From CAYVUI01 sp964454745 (GTDB taxonomy: Bacteria > Planctomycetota > Phycisphaerae > Sedimentisphaerales > Anaerohalosphaeraceae), in NCBI GenBank assembly GCA_964454745.1, contig CAYVUI010000043.1:1-32872 (forward strand): DNA of 32,872 nucleotides, read 5' to 3'. A program made the position numbers and the translations under genes. The first letter of the stretch is position 1, and every line of letters begins with the position of its first letter. Positions 1-8,075 of the stretch are shown one piece after another. Below the pieces are notes generated by a model. The model was given only the letters and a program-made list of their open reading frames with translations. It was not told the origin of the DNA and ran no database searches.

Positions 1-133
1 AAAGTTAGTCGTATAAATGACTTATAAAACTTTAAAAATTACACAGTACAACTATAAATGCTGTCTTTAATACATTTCAAAAGCTATTTTACCACCTCGC
101 AGGTCGTATTTTAAGAACCAATCGGTATTTTCT

Positions 134-162
134 TTGAAATTTCCAAATGCCTCTGGTAAGAT
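134..162 (+). promoter_or_regulatory. Candidate sigma70-type promoter for the DUF1015 gene
   Basis: TTGAAA at 134-139 and TAAGAT at 157-162 are separated by 17 bases. The -35 box is close to consensus and the -10 box matches 4 of 6 positions. The predicted start near 169 gives a leader of about 75 bases before the ATG at 244. The rest of 1-243 is AT-rich and shows no gene. Confidence 0.38.
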
Positions 163-243
163 TTCTGGCCTTTATTGTATGAGCTTGCCCGCAAGCCAGC
201 CGAACCTGAAAATTGGATAGAAAACAGCGATTAACGAGAAGTT

Positions 244-1581
244 ATGCAGATAAAAGCCTTTAAAGGATACCGTTACGATTCGCAGGTCGTCGGAGAGATC
301 GGCCCCTGTGTCACCCCGCCCTATGACGTCATTGACGAGCGGATGCAGGCCCGTTTTTACGACCAGAGCCCATACAGCGTCGTGCGCATCATCAAGGGGC
401 GGACAGAACCCGACGATAATGATCAGGAAAATCAGTATACCCGCGCGGGCGAGTTTTTTGAGCACCTGGTCCACGCCGGAGCCCTCAAGGCCGACAGTGC
501 GGATTCCCTTTACGGCTATGTCCAGAATTTCACCCTTGCCGGCGAAACCTTTGAACGAAGCGGTTTTGTCGCCCTCGGTAAGCTCGAACCGTTCGGCAAG
601 AACATCAAACCCCACGAAAAAACGCTCGACGGCCCCAAGGCGGACCGCCTGAACCTCATGCGGGCTACTGCCGGGCAGTTCGGCCAGGTTTTCATGATCT
701 ACGACGATCCCGATATGGTTGCTGATGCCGTCGTAAAAGACGCGGCCGGTCAGCCCCCGCTGGTGGATTTCACCGACGATGAAAATGTCCGCCACCGCCT
801 GTTTGCCGTAAGCGAGCCGGACAAGATCCAGGCAGTAGCGAATATGATGGATACCCGCCATGCGGTAATCGCCGACGGCCACCATCGCTACGAAACCGCC
901 CTGAACTACTATAACGAAACACAGAACCCCGAGGCCGAGTACCGGATGATGACGTTTGTCAACATGCGCAACCCAGGCATGATCATCCTGCCGACCCACC
1001 GCCTCGTATCGAACCTGCCGGAATTTAACGCTGACAAGCTGCTCGAAAACATCAAAAAGTGCTTCGAGATTACGCATTATACCTTCTCGGATGCCGCTGA
1101 AAAAGAAACGGCCTGCACACAGCTCTTTGCGGACATGAAAGCCGATTTCGACCAGGGCAAGCACAGCTTCGGCCTCTATGCCGGAGATAACAGCTTCCAC
1201 CGCATGGTCTTGAAATATCCGGAATGCATGGCAACGGTCTGCCCGGACCTCAGTGAGGCGTCTCGGAGCCTGGATGTCACGATCCTGCACAAGGCGATTC
1301 TTGAAAGGCAGTTGAATATCGGCGATGCGGCCCTTGCCGCCGAGAGCAACCTTACCTATATTAAAGACATCGGCCAGGCCGTGAAAAACTCGATTGAAAC
1401 CGTCGACCAGGGCCGGGCACAGGCGATCTTCCTGATGAATCCGACCCGGATGCAACAGGTGCAGGATGTCGCCGCGGCCGGGGAAAAAATGCCCCAGAAA
1501 TCGACCTTTTTCTACCCGAAAATCTTTACCGGACTGGTAATTAACAAGCTGAGCCCCGCAACGGTATCAGCACAATCATAA
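244..1581 (+). CDS. DUF1015 family protein
   Basis: This 445-residue soluble protein matches the DUF1015 family in length and signature. Visible marks are PPYDVI at residues 25-30, HEKT at 124-127 and the family hallmark DGHHRYETA at 211-219. The DGHHR string resembles the catalytic motif of ParB/SerK-type nucleotide-binding folds; that link is from memory and not tested. DUF1015 genes are often found beside serine-biosynthesis genes (serA/serC-like), and here the next gene is a class V aminotransferase 78 bases downstream. A role in serine or phosphoserine metabolism is therefore inferred, not shown. The ATG at 244 has only a weak ribosome-binding site (GAGAAG). The family call is secure; the biochemical function is unknown. 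Confidence 0.9.
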   Translation: MQIKAFKGYRYDSQVVGEIGPCVTPPYDVIDERMQARFYDQSPYSVVRIIKGRTEPDDNDQENQYTRAGEFFEHLVHAGALKADSADSLYGYVQNFTLAGETFERSGFVALGKLEPFGKNIKPHEKTLDGPKADRLNLMRATAGQFGQVFMIYDDPDMVADAVVKDAAGQPPLVDFTDDENVRHRLFAVSEPDKIQAVANMMDTRHAVIADGHHRYETALNYYNETQNPEAEYRMMTFVNMRNPGMIILPTHRLVSNLPEFNADKLLENIKKCFEITHYTFSDAAEKETACTQLFADMKADFDQGKHSFGLYAGDNSFHRMVLKYPECMATVCPDLSEASRSLDVTILHKAILERQLNIGDAALAAESNLTYIKDIGQAVKNSIETVDQGRAQAIFLMNPTRMQQVQDVAAAGEKMPQKSTFFYPKIFTGLVINKLSPATVSAQS

Positions 1582-1659
1582 ATGTGTAATGAAAAAGAAT
1601 GGGCGGCATCGGAGCAGCCCGCTGAAAATAGTATTTTATCTAACAATTGGAGGTATCAA

Positions 1660-2745
1660 ATGACAGACTGGAAGAATCCTCCCAAACTGTTCATTCCCGG
1701 GCCGGTACACGTCCTGCCCGAAGTGCTCGAACAAATGGCTCGTTATCCCATTGGTCACCGTTCGAAAGAATACTCACAGCTTCAGGAAGAGACCGTTGAC
1801 CTGCTCAAAAAGGTTCTTTTCACCGAGCAGAACATCTTCATGACTACATGCTCCGCGTCGGGTATCTGGGAAGCGGCGATCCGCAACTGTGTCAATTTCG
1901 ACGAAAAGGTTCTCTGCACGATGTGCGGTGCGTTTTCCGACCGCTGGGCAAAGGTTGTAACCGATTGCGGACGCGAGTGTGATGAGCTCAAAGTTGACTG
2001 GGGCCAGGCCGTTACCGCCGAAATGATCGACGAGGCCCTCTCCAAGGGCAATTACGCCGCGATTACGATGGTCTACAACGAAACCAGCACCGGCGTGACC
2101 AATCCCGTCTACGAAATCAGCAAGATGATGAAGGAAAAGTACCCCGATGTACTGGTCTTCGTCGATTCGGTTTCCGGTATGGTCGGCCTGCCGATCCATT
2201 TCGATGACCTCGGGTGGGATGTCACTTTCGCATCGGTCCAGAAGGCCTTCGCGATTCCGCCGGGATTCACCGTAACCGCCGTCAGCGACCGTGCCCTCGA
2301 AAAGAGCGCATCGGTGCCGCAGCGCGGATACTACTTCGACTTCCAGAGCTTTGCCAAGTCGGCCAAAAAGCACCAGACCCCCACAACCCCCGCGGTTCCG
2401 CATATTATGGCCGTGAACTACCAGGCAGGCCGCCTGGTCAGCGAGGGCATGGAAAACGTCTGGGCACGCCATAAAAAGATGGCCGAATACGTCCGCGACT
2501 GGGCGAAGAAGAATTTCGAGCTGTTCGCTCCGGAAGAATACGCCTCCAATACCCTGACTGTCCTCAAGAACAACAAGGGCATCGGCGTTGCGGACACCAT
2601 CAAGGCCCTCCAGCAGAAGCATAACACCATCTTCGGCAACGGCTACGGCAAGATCAAGGAAGAGACCTTCCGCATCTCCCACATGGGCGATGTCACGCTG
2701 GACGATCTCAAGGAACTGATCGGCTGGATCGAAGCGGAACTCTAA
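1660..2745 (+). CDS. Class V PLP aminotransferase (alanine-glyoxylate / serine-pyruvate / phosphoserine type)
   Basis: The 361-residue product belongs to fold-type I, class V aminotransferases. The N-terminus carries the family mark FIPGPV (residues 11-16). D169 in VDSVSG is the predicted pyridine-nitrogen contact and K195 in SVQKAF the predicted Schiff-base lysine. The start is set at ATG 1660 because GGAGG lies at 1649-1653, six bases upstream. An in-frame ATG at 1582 would add 26 poorly conserved-looking residues and directly abuts the stop of the DUF1015 gene. Substrate is uncertain: homologues transaminate alanine, serine or 3-phosphoserine. Pairing with DUF1015 favours a serine-pathway role. 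The transcript ends at the terminator near 2821-2849. Confidence 0.88.
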   Translation: MTDWKNPPKLFIPGPVHVLPEVLEQMARYPIGHRSKEYSQLQEETVDLLKKVLFTEQNIFMTTCSASGIWEAAIRNCVNFDEKVLCTMCGAFSDRWAKVVTDCGRECDELKVDWGQAVTAEMIDEALSKGNYAAITMVYNETSTGVTNPVYEISKMMKEKYPDVLVFVDSVSGMVGLPIHFDDLGWDVTFASVQKAFAIPPGFTVTAVSDRALEKSASVPQRGYYFDFQSFAKSAKKHQTPTTPAVPHIMAVNYQAGRLVSEGMENVWARHKKMAEYVRDWAKKNFELFAPEEYASNTLTVLKNNKGIGVADTIKALQQKHNTIFGNGYGKIKEETFRISHMGDVTLDDLKELIGWIEAEL

Positions 2746-2820
2746 CCCGCCGGTCAAAACAGAAGGCTCACTAAACCAGGGAAACCCCCCAGGTTACCAC
2801 TTGAGCAACCAAATATCATA

Positions 2821-2849
2821 AGACCCGGAAACTTTCCGGGTCTTTTTTT
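2821..2849 (+). terminator. Rho-independent terminator after the aminotransferase gene
   Basis: AGACCCGGA (2821-2829) pairs with TCCGGGTCT (2835-2843) around a five-base loop and runs into a tract of seven T (2843-2849). It lies 75 bases after the aminotransferase stop and closes the DUF1015-aminotransferase unit. Confidence 0.9.
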
Positions 2850-3017
2850 CGGGAAATACTTACATTTCTCCCCCCAATGTGCCACCCTTATGGCACTCGG
2901 TGCGCACTGCCACTCCCATTGGGTCGGTCCACCCCGTACAATGCCGATTAAATGCTTGAAATAACCTACTGTGCCCGAAGCTGGGAACTGTTCCACTCAG
3001 GAGCAGCGGTTATTCGT

Positions 3018-3045
3018 AGCCGGGTCCAACCCGGCTTCGGGTTTT
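3018..3045 (+). repeat. Overlapping, mutually exclusive hairpins
   Basis: AGCCGGGT (3018-3025) pairs with ACCCGGCT (3029-3036). The right arm is shared with a second stem, AACCCG (3028-3033) with CGGGTT (3038-3043), followed by TT. The arrangement resembles an antiterminator/terminator switch, but the second stem is short, the T tract is poor and no gene follows within 700 bases. It may be chance. Confidence 0.25.
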
Positions 3046-3554
3046 CCTGAAAAACTGGAAATGCCGGTTTGAGAAACCGAGAGGATATTGAAATGTTGAC
3101 AGCCGGGAACAAAATGACCAGGCGATATCCAAAACCGGGTTGACGGGAGAAATGCTCCGTTAAGAGTGATCAAGCTTCTCCAGGCAACCCGGTCTGGATG
3201 GGTCAAAATATGTACAATACGGATCCAGGTTTCGGGAAATATGAAATATCAGGACCAGGTCCGCTTTAATCGTACTCATAACCCCACCGGGGCAAAACAG
3301 ATTTATCCGAAACCAGGGCCGATTCGGCTTAAAAAAGCCCCCCATTCGCGGCCGTGTCCAGCAATACTCAAATATCTCGTTTCAACATAAATCCATTTTG
3401 CCCGTATTCTTTACATTTCAATACACAAATCTCACCCAGGCAAGCGCTTCTCCCAAGCTGGATAAAGGGGAACCAATCGAAATGCTGCAAATAAATCGTT
3501 TCTGCAATCGCCCAGCCACCCCTTCTTTTCCAGAAAGCCTACTTTCTTATCGCG

Positions 3555-3595
3555 AATTATTGTAAAGCCTTTGATACCGAATTCAAAGGATAATT
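3555..3595. repeat. Nested inverted repeat upstream of asd
   Basis: CCTTTGA (3568-3574) and TCAAAGG (3583-3589) form a perfect 7-base inverted repeat with an 8-base spacer. Outer arms AATTAT (3555-3560) and ATAATT (3590-3595) are also complementary. The element lies about 115 bases upstream of the candidate asd -35 box, so it could be an operator or the hairpin of an unannotated transcript. Confidence 0.4.
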
Positions 3596-3708
3596 ACTCT
3601 ATTTTAAAAAGTCTTTGAAAATTAGGGGTTTTTACGGATAGCAAATGGCCGGAATTTATGTCCTTCCCATTTTAATTCGTACACATGCTGTTTTTTTCCC
3701 CCAGGCCC

Positions 3709-3736
3709 TTGCAATCTGGAATCAAAAAGCTATAAT
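3709..3736 (+). promoter_or_regulatory. Candidate asd promoter
   Basis: TTGCAA at 3709-3714 and a perfect TATAAT at 3731-3736 have a 16-base spacer. The predicted start near 3743 leaves a leader of about 68 bases before the asd ATG at 3811. Confidence 0.65.
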
Positions 3737-3767
3737 GTAGCGTTCAAAATCAGTTGAAAACAAATTC

Positions 3768-3797
3768 TCACCGGGCGAAAAGTCGGTGAATTTTTTT
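3768..3797 (+). terminator. Attenuator-like hairpin in the asd leader
   Basis: TCACCG (3768-3773) pairs with CGGTGA (3784-3789) over a 10-base loop and is followed by AA then TTTTTTT (3791-3797). It lies just before the asd ribosome-binding site (GGAG at 3800-3803). The stem is only six base pairs, so it may be a weak terminator, an attenuator or a structured leader. Confidence 0.33.
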
Positions 3798-3810
3798 ATG
3801 GAGACAAAAA

Positions 3811-4812
3811 ATGGCTAAGAACGTTGCAATCGCCGGGGTTACCGGGGCAGTCGGACAGGAATTCCTGCAAATACTCGAACAGAGAGATTTTCCGTTCGCA
3901 AACCTCAAAATGCTTGCCAGTTCACGCTCCGCAGGCAAAAAGATCACCTTCAAGGCCAAAGAATATACCGTAGAGGAATTGACCGAGAAGTCTTTCGACG
4001 GCATTGATATCGCCCTGTTCTCCGCAGGCGGCGGACGCAGCAAGCAATTCGCCCCTGCCGCGGTCAAGGCAGGCGCCGTCGTGGTGGATAATTCCTCCGC
4101 ATACCGCATGGACCCTGAGGTTCCGCTGGTGGTGCCGGAGATCAACCCTGAGCATATCGCCGGGAACAAGGGAATCATCGCCAATCCCAACTGCTCGACG
4201 ATTATCGCGATTGTGCCCGTATGGCCGCTGCACAAGGCCAACCCGGTTAAACGCATGATCGTTTCGACCTACCAGGCGGCTTCCGGCGCCGGTCAGGCTG
4301 CGATGCTCGAACTCAAAAAGCAGGCCCAGGAAGTGCTCGACGGCAAGGAGCCGACCTGCCAGACGCTTCGCTATCCGCTGGCGTTTAACCTGTACAACCA
4401 CGACTCGGACCTGTACCCCAACGGCTACAATACCGAAGAGATGAAAATGGTCAACGAGACCCGAAAGATCTTCTCGTGCCCGGACATCGCAATTACCTGC
4501 ACCTGCATCCGCGTACCGGTACTGCGGGCCCACTGCGAGAGCATCAACCTCGAATTTACAGACCCGATTTCGCCCGAACAGGTCCGCGACCTGCTCGAAA
4601 CCGCACCGGGAGTATCGATCCTTGACGACCGCGAAAACAACCGCTTCCCGATGCCCATCGACGCCAGCGGCAAGGACGATGTGCTCGTGGGCCGAATCCG
4701 CCAGGATGAATCGGTCCCGGATAACCGCGGGATTAACCTCTGGGTAGCGGGCGATCAGCTTCGCAAGGGTGCCGCACTCAACGCGATACAAATCGCAGAA
4801 AAACTCGTATAA
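3811..4812 (+). CDS. asd: Aspartate-semialdehyde dehydrogenase
   Basis: The enzyme reduces L-aspartyl-4-phosphate to aspartate semialdehyde with NADPH, the branch point to lysine/diaminopimelate, threonine and methionine in the cytoplasm. The 333-residue product has the usual length. It shows the nucleotide-binding loop GVTGAVG (residues 9-15), the catalytic cysteine C128 in NPNCST, the QAASGAG segment from 155, and the substrate/catalytic motif RVPVLRAH ending at H241. GGAG at 3800-3803 sits seven bases before the ATG. truA follows after 26 bases on the same strand, so the two are probably cotranscribed from the promoter at 3709-3736. No other diaminopimelate-pathway gene is nearby. Confidence 0.97.
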   Translation: MAKNVAIAGVTGAVGQEFLQILEQRDFPFANLKMLASSRSAGKKITFKAKEYTVEELTEKSFDGIDIALFSAGGGRSKQFAPAAVKAGAVVVDNSSAYRMDPEVPLVVPEINPEHIAGNKGIIANPNCSTIIAIVPVWPLHKANPVKRMIVSTYQAASGAGQAAMLELKKQAQEVLDGKEPTCQTLRYPLAFNLYNHDSDLYPNGYNTEEMKMVNETRKIFSCPDIAITCTCIRVPVLRAHCESINLEFTDPISPEQVRDLLETAPGVSILDDRENNRFPMPIDASGKDDVLVGRIRQDESVPDNRGINLWVAGDQLRKGAALNAIQIAEKLV

Positions 4813-4838
4813 ACCCGGAAAGCGTCTTTCGAGGCACT

Positions 4839-5582
4839 ATGACCCGGCGGACGATCAAACTGACTATCGCCTACGACGGCACAGGCTACCACGGCTGGCA
4901 GGTCCAGCCCGGCTTGCCGACCATCGAGGGTACAGTCACCGAGGCCCTGGGCCGCCTGACCGGCCAGCAGATCGAGATTACCGGTTCCTCGCGAACTGAC
5001 GCAGGCGTACATGCACTCGCTCAGGTTGCCCATTTTCACATCGAGAGCCCGATCCCGACGGAAAATTTTGCCCCCGCTCTTTCGCGGCTGCTGCCGGATG
5101 ACATTACCATCGTCGATGCCTGCGAGGTACCCAATACTTTCAATGCTATTTCAGACACGAAAAGCAAAATTTACCGTTATACCATCCACACCGGTCCGAC
5201 AAAACCGGTCCTCGATATTCGCTACTGCTGGCACCGCCCGGGCGAGCTGGACATCCCCGCCATGCAAAACGCGGCCAAACGCCTCGAAGGAACGCACGAT
5301 TTCAAGTCTCTGGCCAGCGCCGCCGATCAGCGAACATCCTCGGTCCGAACGATCCTGCATTGCAGCCTGTTCAAGCAGGAAGATTTTATCTATTTTACCG
5401 TCCAGGCGGACGGATTCCTGTATAATATGGTCCGCAATATCGTCGGCACCCTTGTAGAAATCGGCCGGGGCCGCTGGGAGCCGGAATATATGGATACCAT
5501 CCTCGCCGCCAAAGACCGCAACGCCGCCGGGCCCATCGCTCCGGCCAGCGGACTTAACCTCATAAAAATCCTTTATCAATAA
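4839..5582 (+). CDS. truA: tRNA pseudouridine synthase A (tRNA pseudouridine 38-40 synthase)
   Basis: TruA isomerises uridines 38-40 in the anticodon arm of tRNAs. The 247-residue product has the family's normal length. It carries the catalytic motif SSRTDAGVHA with D54 as the predicted nucleophilic aspartate. The start YDGTGYHGWQ (residues 12-21) and the C-terminal FLYNMVRNIVGTL segment are typical of TruA. GAGG at 4831-4834 lies four bases before the ATG. It sits 26 bases after asd and probably shares its transcript. Confidence 0.96.
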   Translation: MTRRTIKLTIAYDGTGYHGWQVQPGLPTIEGTVTEALGRLTGQQIEITGSSRTDAGVHALAQVAHFHIESPIPTENFAPALSRLLPDDITIVDACEVPNTFNAISDTKSKIYRYTIHTGPTKPVLDIRYCWHRPGELDIPAMQNAAKRLEGTHDFKSLASAADQRTSSVRTILHCSLFKQEDFIYFTVQADGFLYNMVRNIVGTLVEIGRGRWEPEYMDTILAAKDRNAAGPIAPASGLNLIKILYQ

Positions 5583-5669
5583 CCCCCACCCATGGTAAAA
5601 TACCTGTTGCGAAATGGAACCGAAAATTAGGAGCTATTCTTCGCCTCTGCGGCGTATGATATATCAGCT

Positions 5670-6857
5670 ATGAAGATTGTACACATCATAACCCGTCTGA
5701 TTCTCGGCGGCGCGCAGGAAAACACGCTCATCACCTGCCGGGAGTTCGCCAAACGCGGCCACGAAGTCACCCTGATTACCGGCCCGCCGCTGGGCCCCGA
5801 GGGCCAGCTTCTTGAAGCGGCGAAAAAACTGCCCATCGAGATCATTATTGTCGATTCGCTGCGAAGGGAGATCAATCCCCTGCACGATACGATGGCGTAT
5901 CTAAAGATCAAAAAGCACCTCAAACGCATCCAGCCGGATATCGTCCATACCCATTCGGCGAAAGCCGGCATCCTCGGCAGACTCGCGGGCCGTGCGATCA
6001 AGAAAAAACCCGACGCCCTGCCGCTGATTGTTCATACGATCCACGGCTTATCGTTCCACCCGTACAACGCCTCCTGGAAGAACCGCCTGTACATCACATG
6101 CGAGAAATCCACGGTCCAATCCACCGACGCCTTTCTATCGGTCGCTGATGCCATGACCGAAAAGGCAGTTGCCGCGGGACTGGGCACGCCGGAGATGTAT
6201 ACCACCGCTTATTCGGCCATCGATGAAGAACCGTACCTGACGAGTTTTTCGATCCAGCAGATCAAAGACTTCCGCCGGCGTTTCGGGATCAATGAACAAT
6301 CCATCGTTTTGACCACGGTCGCCCGGCTGGCGGAACTCAAGGGCCATGAATACATCGTGGAATCCGCAAGGCGGCTGGCCCCGGAATTTGAAAACTGCAC
6401 CTGGCTGTTCATCGGCGATGGCAAATTCACCAAGGATATCCGCCACGATATCCAGCTTGCCGGCCTGGGGTACCGCTTTAAATTCACCGGCCTGCTGCCG
6501 CCCGAACAGATCCCCCTGGCCCTGCATGCGTCGGATATTCTCGTGCACTGCTCGCTGCGGGAAGGGCTCGCGCGGGTACTGCCCCAGGCCATGCTCGCGG
6601 AAAAACCGGTCGTTTCTTTTGATATCGACGGTGCCAAAGAGGTCGTCAACGCCGAAACCGGCTACCTGATCGAGCCCGAGAACGTGGACCAGCTTACCGA
6701 TGCCTGCCGGGAACTGATCGATTCGGCTTCCCTGCGGCAAAAGCTCGGGCAAAGTGCCCGAAAGTCCGTACTGAAAAAATTCGCACCCGAGACGATGGCC
6801 GATACGATCCAGGGCGTCTACGACAAATACCTGGCCGCAATGAATACAAATTCGTAA
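5670..6857 (+). CDS. Glycosyltransferase family 4 protein (GT-B fold)
   Basis: The 395-residue product begins with the N-terminal GT-B motif HIITRLILGGAQ (residues 5-16). The C-terminal nucleotide-sugar half carries VARLAELKGHE (218-228), FIGDGK (247-252) and the donor-site motif REGLARVLPQAM (297-308). The second acid of the classical EX7E motif is glutamine here (E298, Q306), a substitution I recall from other members of this subfamily. It probably adds a sugar to a surface glycan at the cytoplasmic membrane; donor and acceptor are unknown. No Shine-Dalgarno sequence precedes the ATG, and a TATGAT box at 5655-5660 lies very close, so a very short leader is possible. The next gene follows after 10 bases. 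Confidence 0.9.
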   Translation: MKIVHIITRLILGGAQENTLITCREFAKRGHEVTLITGPPLGPEGQLLEAAKKLPIEIIIVDSLRREINPLHDTMAYLKIKKHLKRIQPDIVHTHSAKAGILGRLAGRAIKKKPDALPLIVHTIHGLSFHPYNASWKNRLYITCEKSTVQSTDAFLSVADAMTEKAVAAGLGTPEMYTTAYSAIDEEPYLTSFSIQQIKDFRRRFGINEQSIVLTTVARLAELKGHEYIVESARRLAPEFENCTWLFIGDGKFTKDIRHDIQLAGLGYRFKFTGLLPPEQIPLALHASDILVHCSLREGLARVLPQAMLAEKPVVSFDIDGAKEVVNAETGYLIEPENVDQLTDACRELIDSASLRQKLGQSARKSVLKKFAPETMADTIQGVYDKYLAAMNTNS

Positions 6858-6867
6858 AGGACAACCC

Positions 6868-7284
6868 ATGAAGTCACTGACCAAAGAAATCTGGATAGAT
6901 GTGCCACGCCGCAGGGCGATTATTTCGATTCATAATGAAGTTGAACGCCTCGTCGCCGAAAGCGGCGTGCAGGAAGGTTTCGTGCTTGTAAACGCAATGC
7001 ATATTACCGCGTCTGTTTTTATTAATGACAACGAATCCGGGCTGCATCACGACTACGAAGTATGGCTGGAAAAGCTGGCCCCGGAAAAGCCCCACTCCCA
7101 GTACCGCCACAACGGCTACGAGGACAACGCCGACGCCCACATGAAGCGGCAGGTCATGGGCCGGGAAGTCGTCGTCGCAATTACCGAAGGCGAGCTGCAC
7201 CTCGGGCCGTGGGAGCATATCTTCTATTACGAATTTGACGGCAACCGCAGAAAACGCCTGCTGGTAAAGATCATCGGGGAGTAA
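6868..7284 (+). CDS. YjbQ/UPF0047 family protein (secondary thiamine-phosphate synthase family)
   Basis: The 138-residue protein is a full-length, single-domain YjbQ/UPF0047 member. Conserved family segments are visible: HITASVFINDNESG (residues 46-59), a histidine/aspartate-rich middle (HNGYEDNADAHMKRQ) and GELHLGPWEHIFYYEFDG near the C-terminus. The family is annotated as secondary thiamine-phosphate synthase on the basis of weak activity in E. coli YjbQ; the main physiological role is unsettled. AAGGA six bases before the ATG supports the start. It follows the GT4 gene by 10 bases, so cotranscription is likely although a functional link is not obvious. Confidence 0.9.
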   Translation: MKSLTKEIWIDVPRRRAIISIHNEVERLVAESGVQEGFVLVNAMHITASVFINDNESGLHHDYEVWLEKLAPEKPHSQYRHNGYEDNADAHMKRQVMGREVVVAITEGELHLGPWEHIFYYEFDGNRRKRLLVKIIGE

Positions 7285-7299
7285 GGCCCGCGCTGGTAT

Positions 7300-7701
7300 T
7301 TATCCTGAAAACGCCCCCTCGTAATGGCGAACCTGCTTTTGCCCCCTGGGCGGCAGAACCACCACGACGACATCAAAACGCCTGGGCTGATCCTCGATAT
7401 CATACCTGCGACGAAAATGCCGCGCGGCCCTCAGGATTCGCTTCCTCTTTTTGCCCCCCACAGAGGCCTGTCCCGGTGCGAAAGATTCATCCTTCCGCGT
7501 CTTGACCTCCACGAATACAAGCAGCCGGCCGGGTCCCTGAAAAACCAAGTCGATCTCACCGCTCTTACAGCGGTAATTCTTGCTGATAAAACGCAACCCT
7601 TTTTGCCGCAGCAGATTCCGGGCGACTCTCTCGCCCCATCGGCCCAGCCGCCGCCTGTCAGATAAGAGCCAGCTTCGATAAAACCAAAACCGGCTGAGCA
7701 T
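7300..7701 (-). CDS. YraN family protein (UPF0102, predicted endonuclease fold)
   Basis: This 133-residue protein has the UPF0102/YraN core: GRWGERVARNLLRQKG, then the PD-(D/E)XK-like motif GEIDLVF followed by FVEVKTR. This matches the restriction-endonuclease-like/Holliday-junction-resolvase fold assigned to the family. The molecular function is not established. It is the last gene of the rpsP-trmD-rplS-yraN operon, starting three bases after the rplS stop. AAGGA inside the end of rplS supplies its ribosome-binding site. A YraN gene close to rplS is a known arrangement in many bacteria. Confidence 0.9.
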   Translation of the reverse strand: MLSRFWFYRSWLLSDRRRLGRWGERVARNLLRQKGLRFISKNYRCKSGEIDLVFQGPGRLLVFVEVKTRKDESFAPGQASVGGKKRKRILRAARHFRRRYDIEDQPRRFDVVVVVLPPRGQKQVRHYEGAFSG

Positions 7702-7704
7702 TCT

Positions 7705-8073
7705 TTATTTCCTTGAAGTATGGCTGCTGTGCCGCTGCGAAAGACGAACACCCTTACCCATGCGCTCACGCAGGAAGTACAGCTTTGCACGGCGGGTCTT
7801 ACCGCTTCGGCGAGGGACAATGTCCAGCACGTTGGGCGAGTTGATCGGGAAGATACGCTCGACACCTTCGTCCGCGACGATACGGCGAACGGTAAAGCTC
7901 TCGTTCATGCCGCGGCCCTTGCGGGCGATAACCGTACCGGTAAAAATCTGGACACGCTCTTTTTCACCTTCCTTAATCCGGCAGTGCACATCCACTGTAT
8001 CACCAATTTCGAAATGGGGAATCTTTTCTTTCAGTGATCCCTTTTCGACGCTTTCGAGTAATTCAGTTTTCAC
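7705..8073 (-). CDS. rplS: 50S ribosomal protein L19
   Basis: L19 sits at the 30S-50S interface of the ribosome. The 122-residue product matches the family in length and sequence, including the segments IPHFEIGDTVDVH, RVQIFTGTVIARKGRG and RSGKTRRAKLYFLRER. The start codon is GTG (complement of CAC at 8071-8073). An AGGAG eight bases upstream is embedded in the last codons of trmD, whose stop lies two bases before this start. Translational coupling with trmD is therefore likely. Confidence 0.97.
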   Translation of the reverse strand: MKTELLESVEKGSLKEKIPHFEIGDTVDVHCRIKEGEKERVQIFTGTVIARKGRGMNESFTVRRIVADEGVERIFPINSPNVLDIVPRRSGKTRRAKLYFLRERMGKGVRLSQRHSSHTSRK

Positions 8074-8075
8074 GA

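Larger units (their letters stand above)
2850..3708. other. Gene-free intergenic region of about 0.9 kb
   Basis: No convincing coding sequence was found here. Short open frames on both strands (60-80 codons) have no ribosome-binding site, no recognisable domain and biased composition. The stretch contains several small inverted repeats: GTGCCA/TGGCAC at 2879-2896, AGCCGGGT/ACCCGGCT at 3018-3036, and the dyad at 3555-3595. The first half (2880-3380) is GC-richer than the second. No tRNA or known riboswitch was recognised. It could be a decayed gene, a non-coding RNA locus or an interspersed-repeat remnant. Confidence 0.55.

Noticed and set aside
172..1455. 427-codon open frame antisense to the DUF1015 gene
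   Set aside because: It lies wholly opposite a conserved gene, has no recognisable domain or ribosome-binding site, and long antisense frames are expected with this codon bias.
2754..3390. Short frames at 2754-2996 and 2997-3206 (minus) and 3166-3390 (plus) as small genes
   Set aside because: No ribosome-binding site, no hydrophobic or domain pattern; the 2754-2996 frame also runs through the terminator hairpin.
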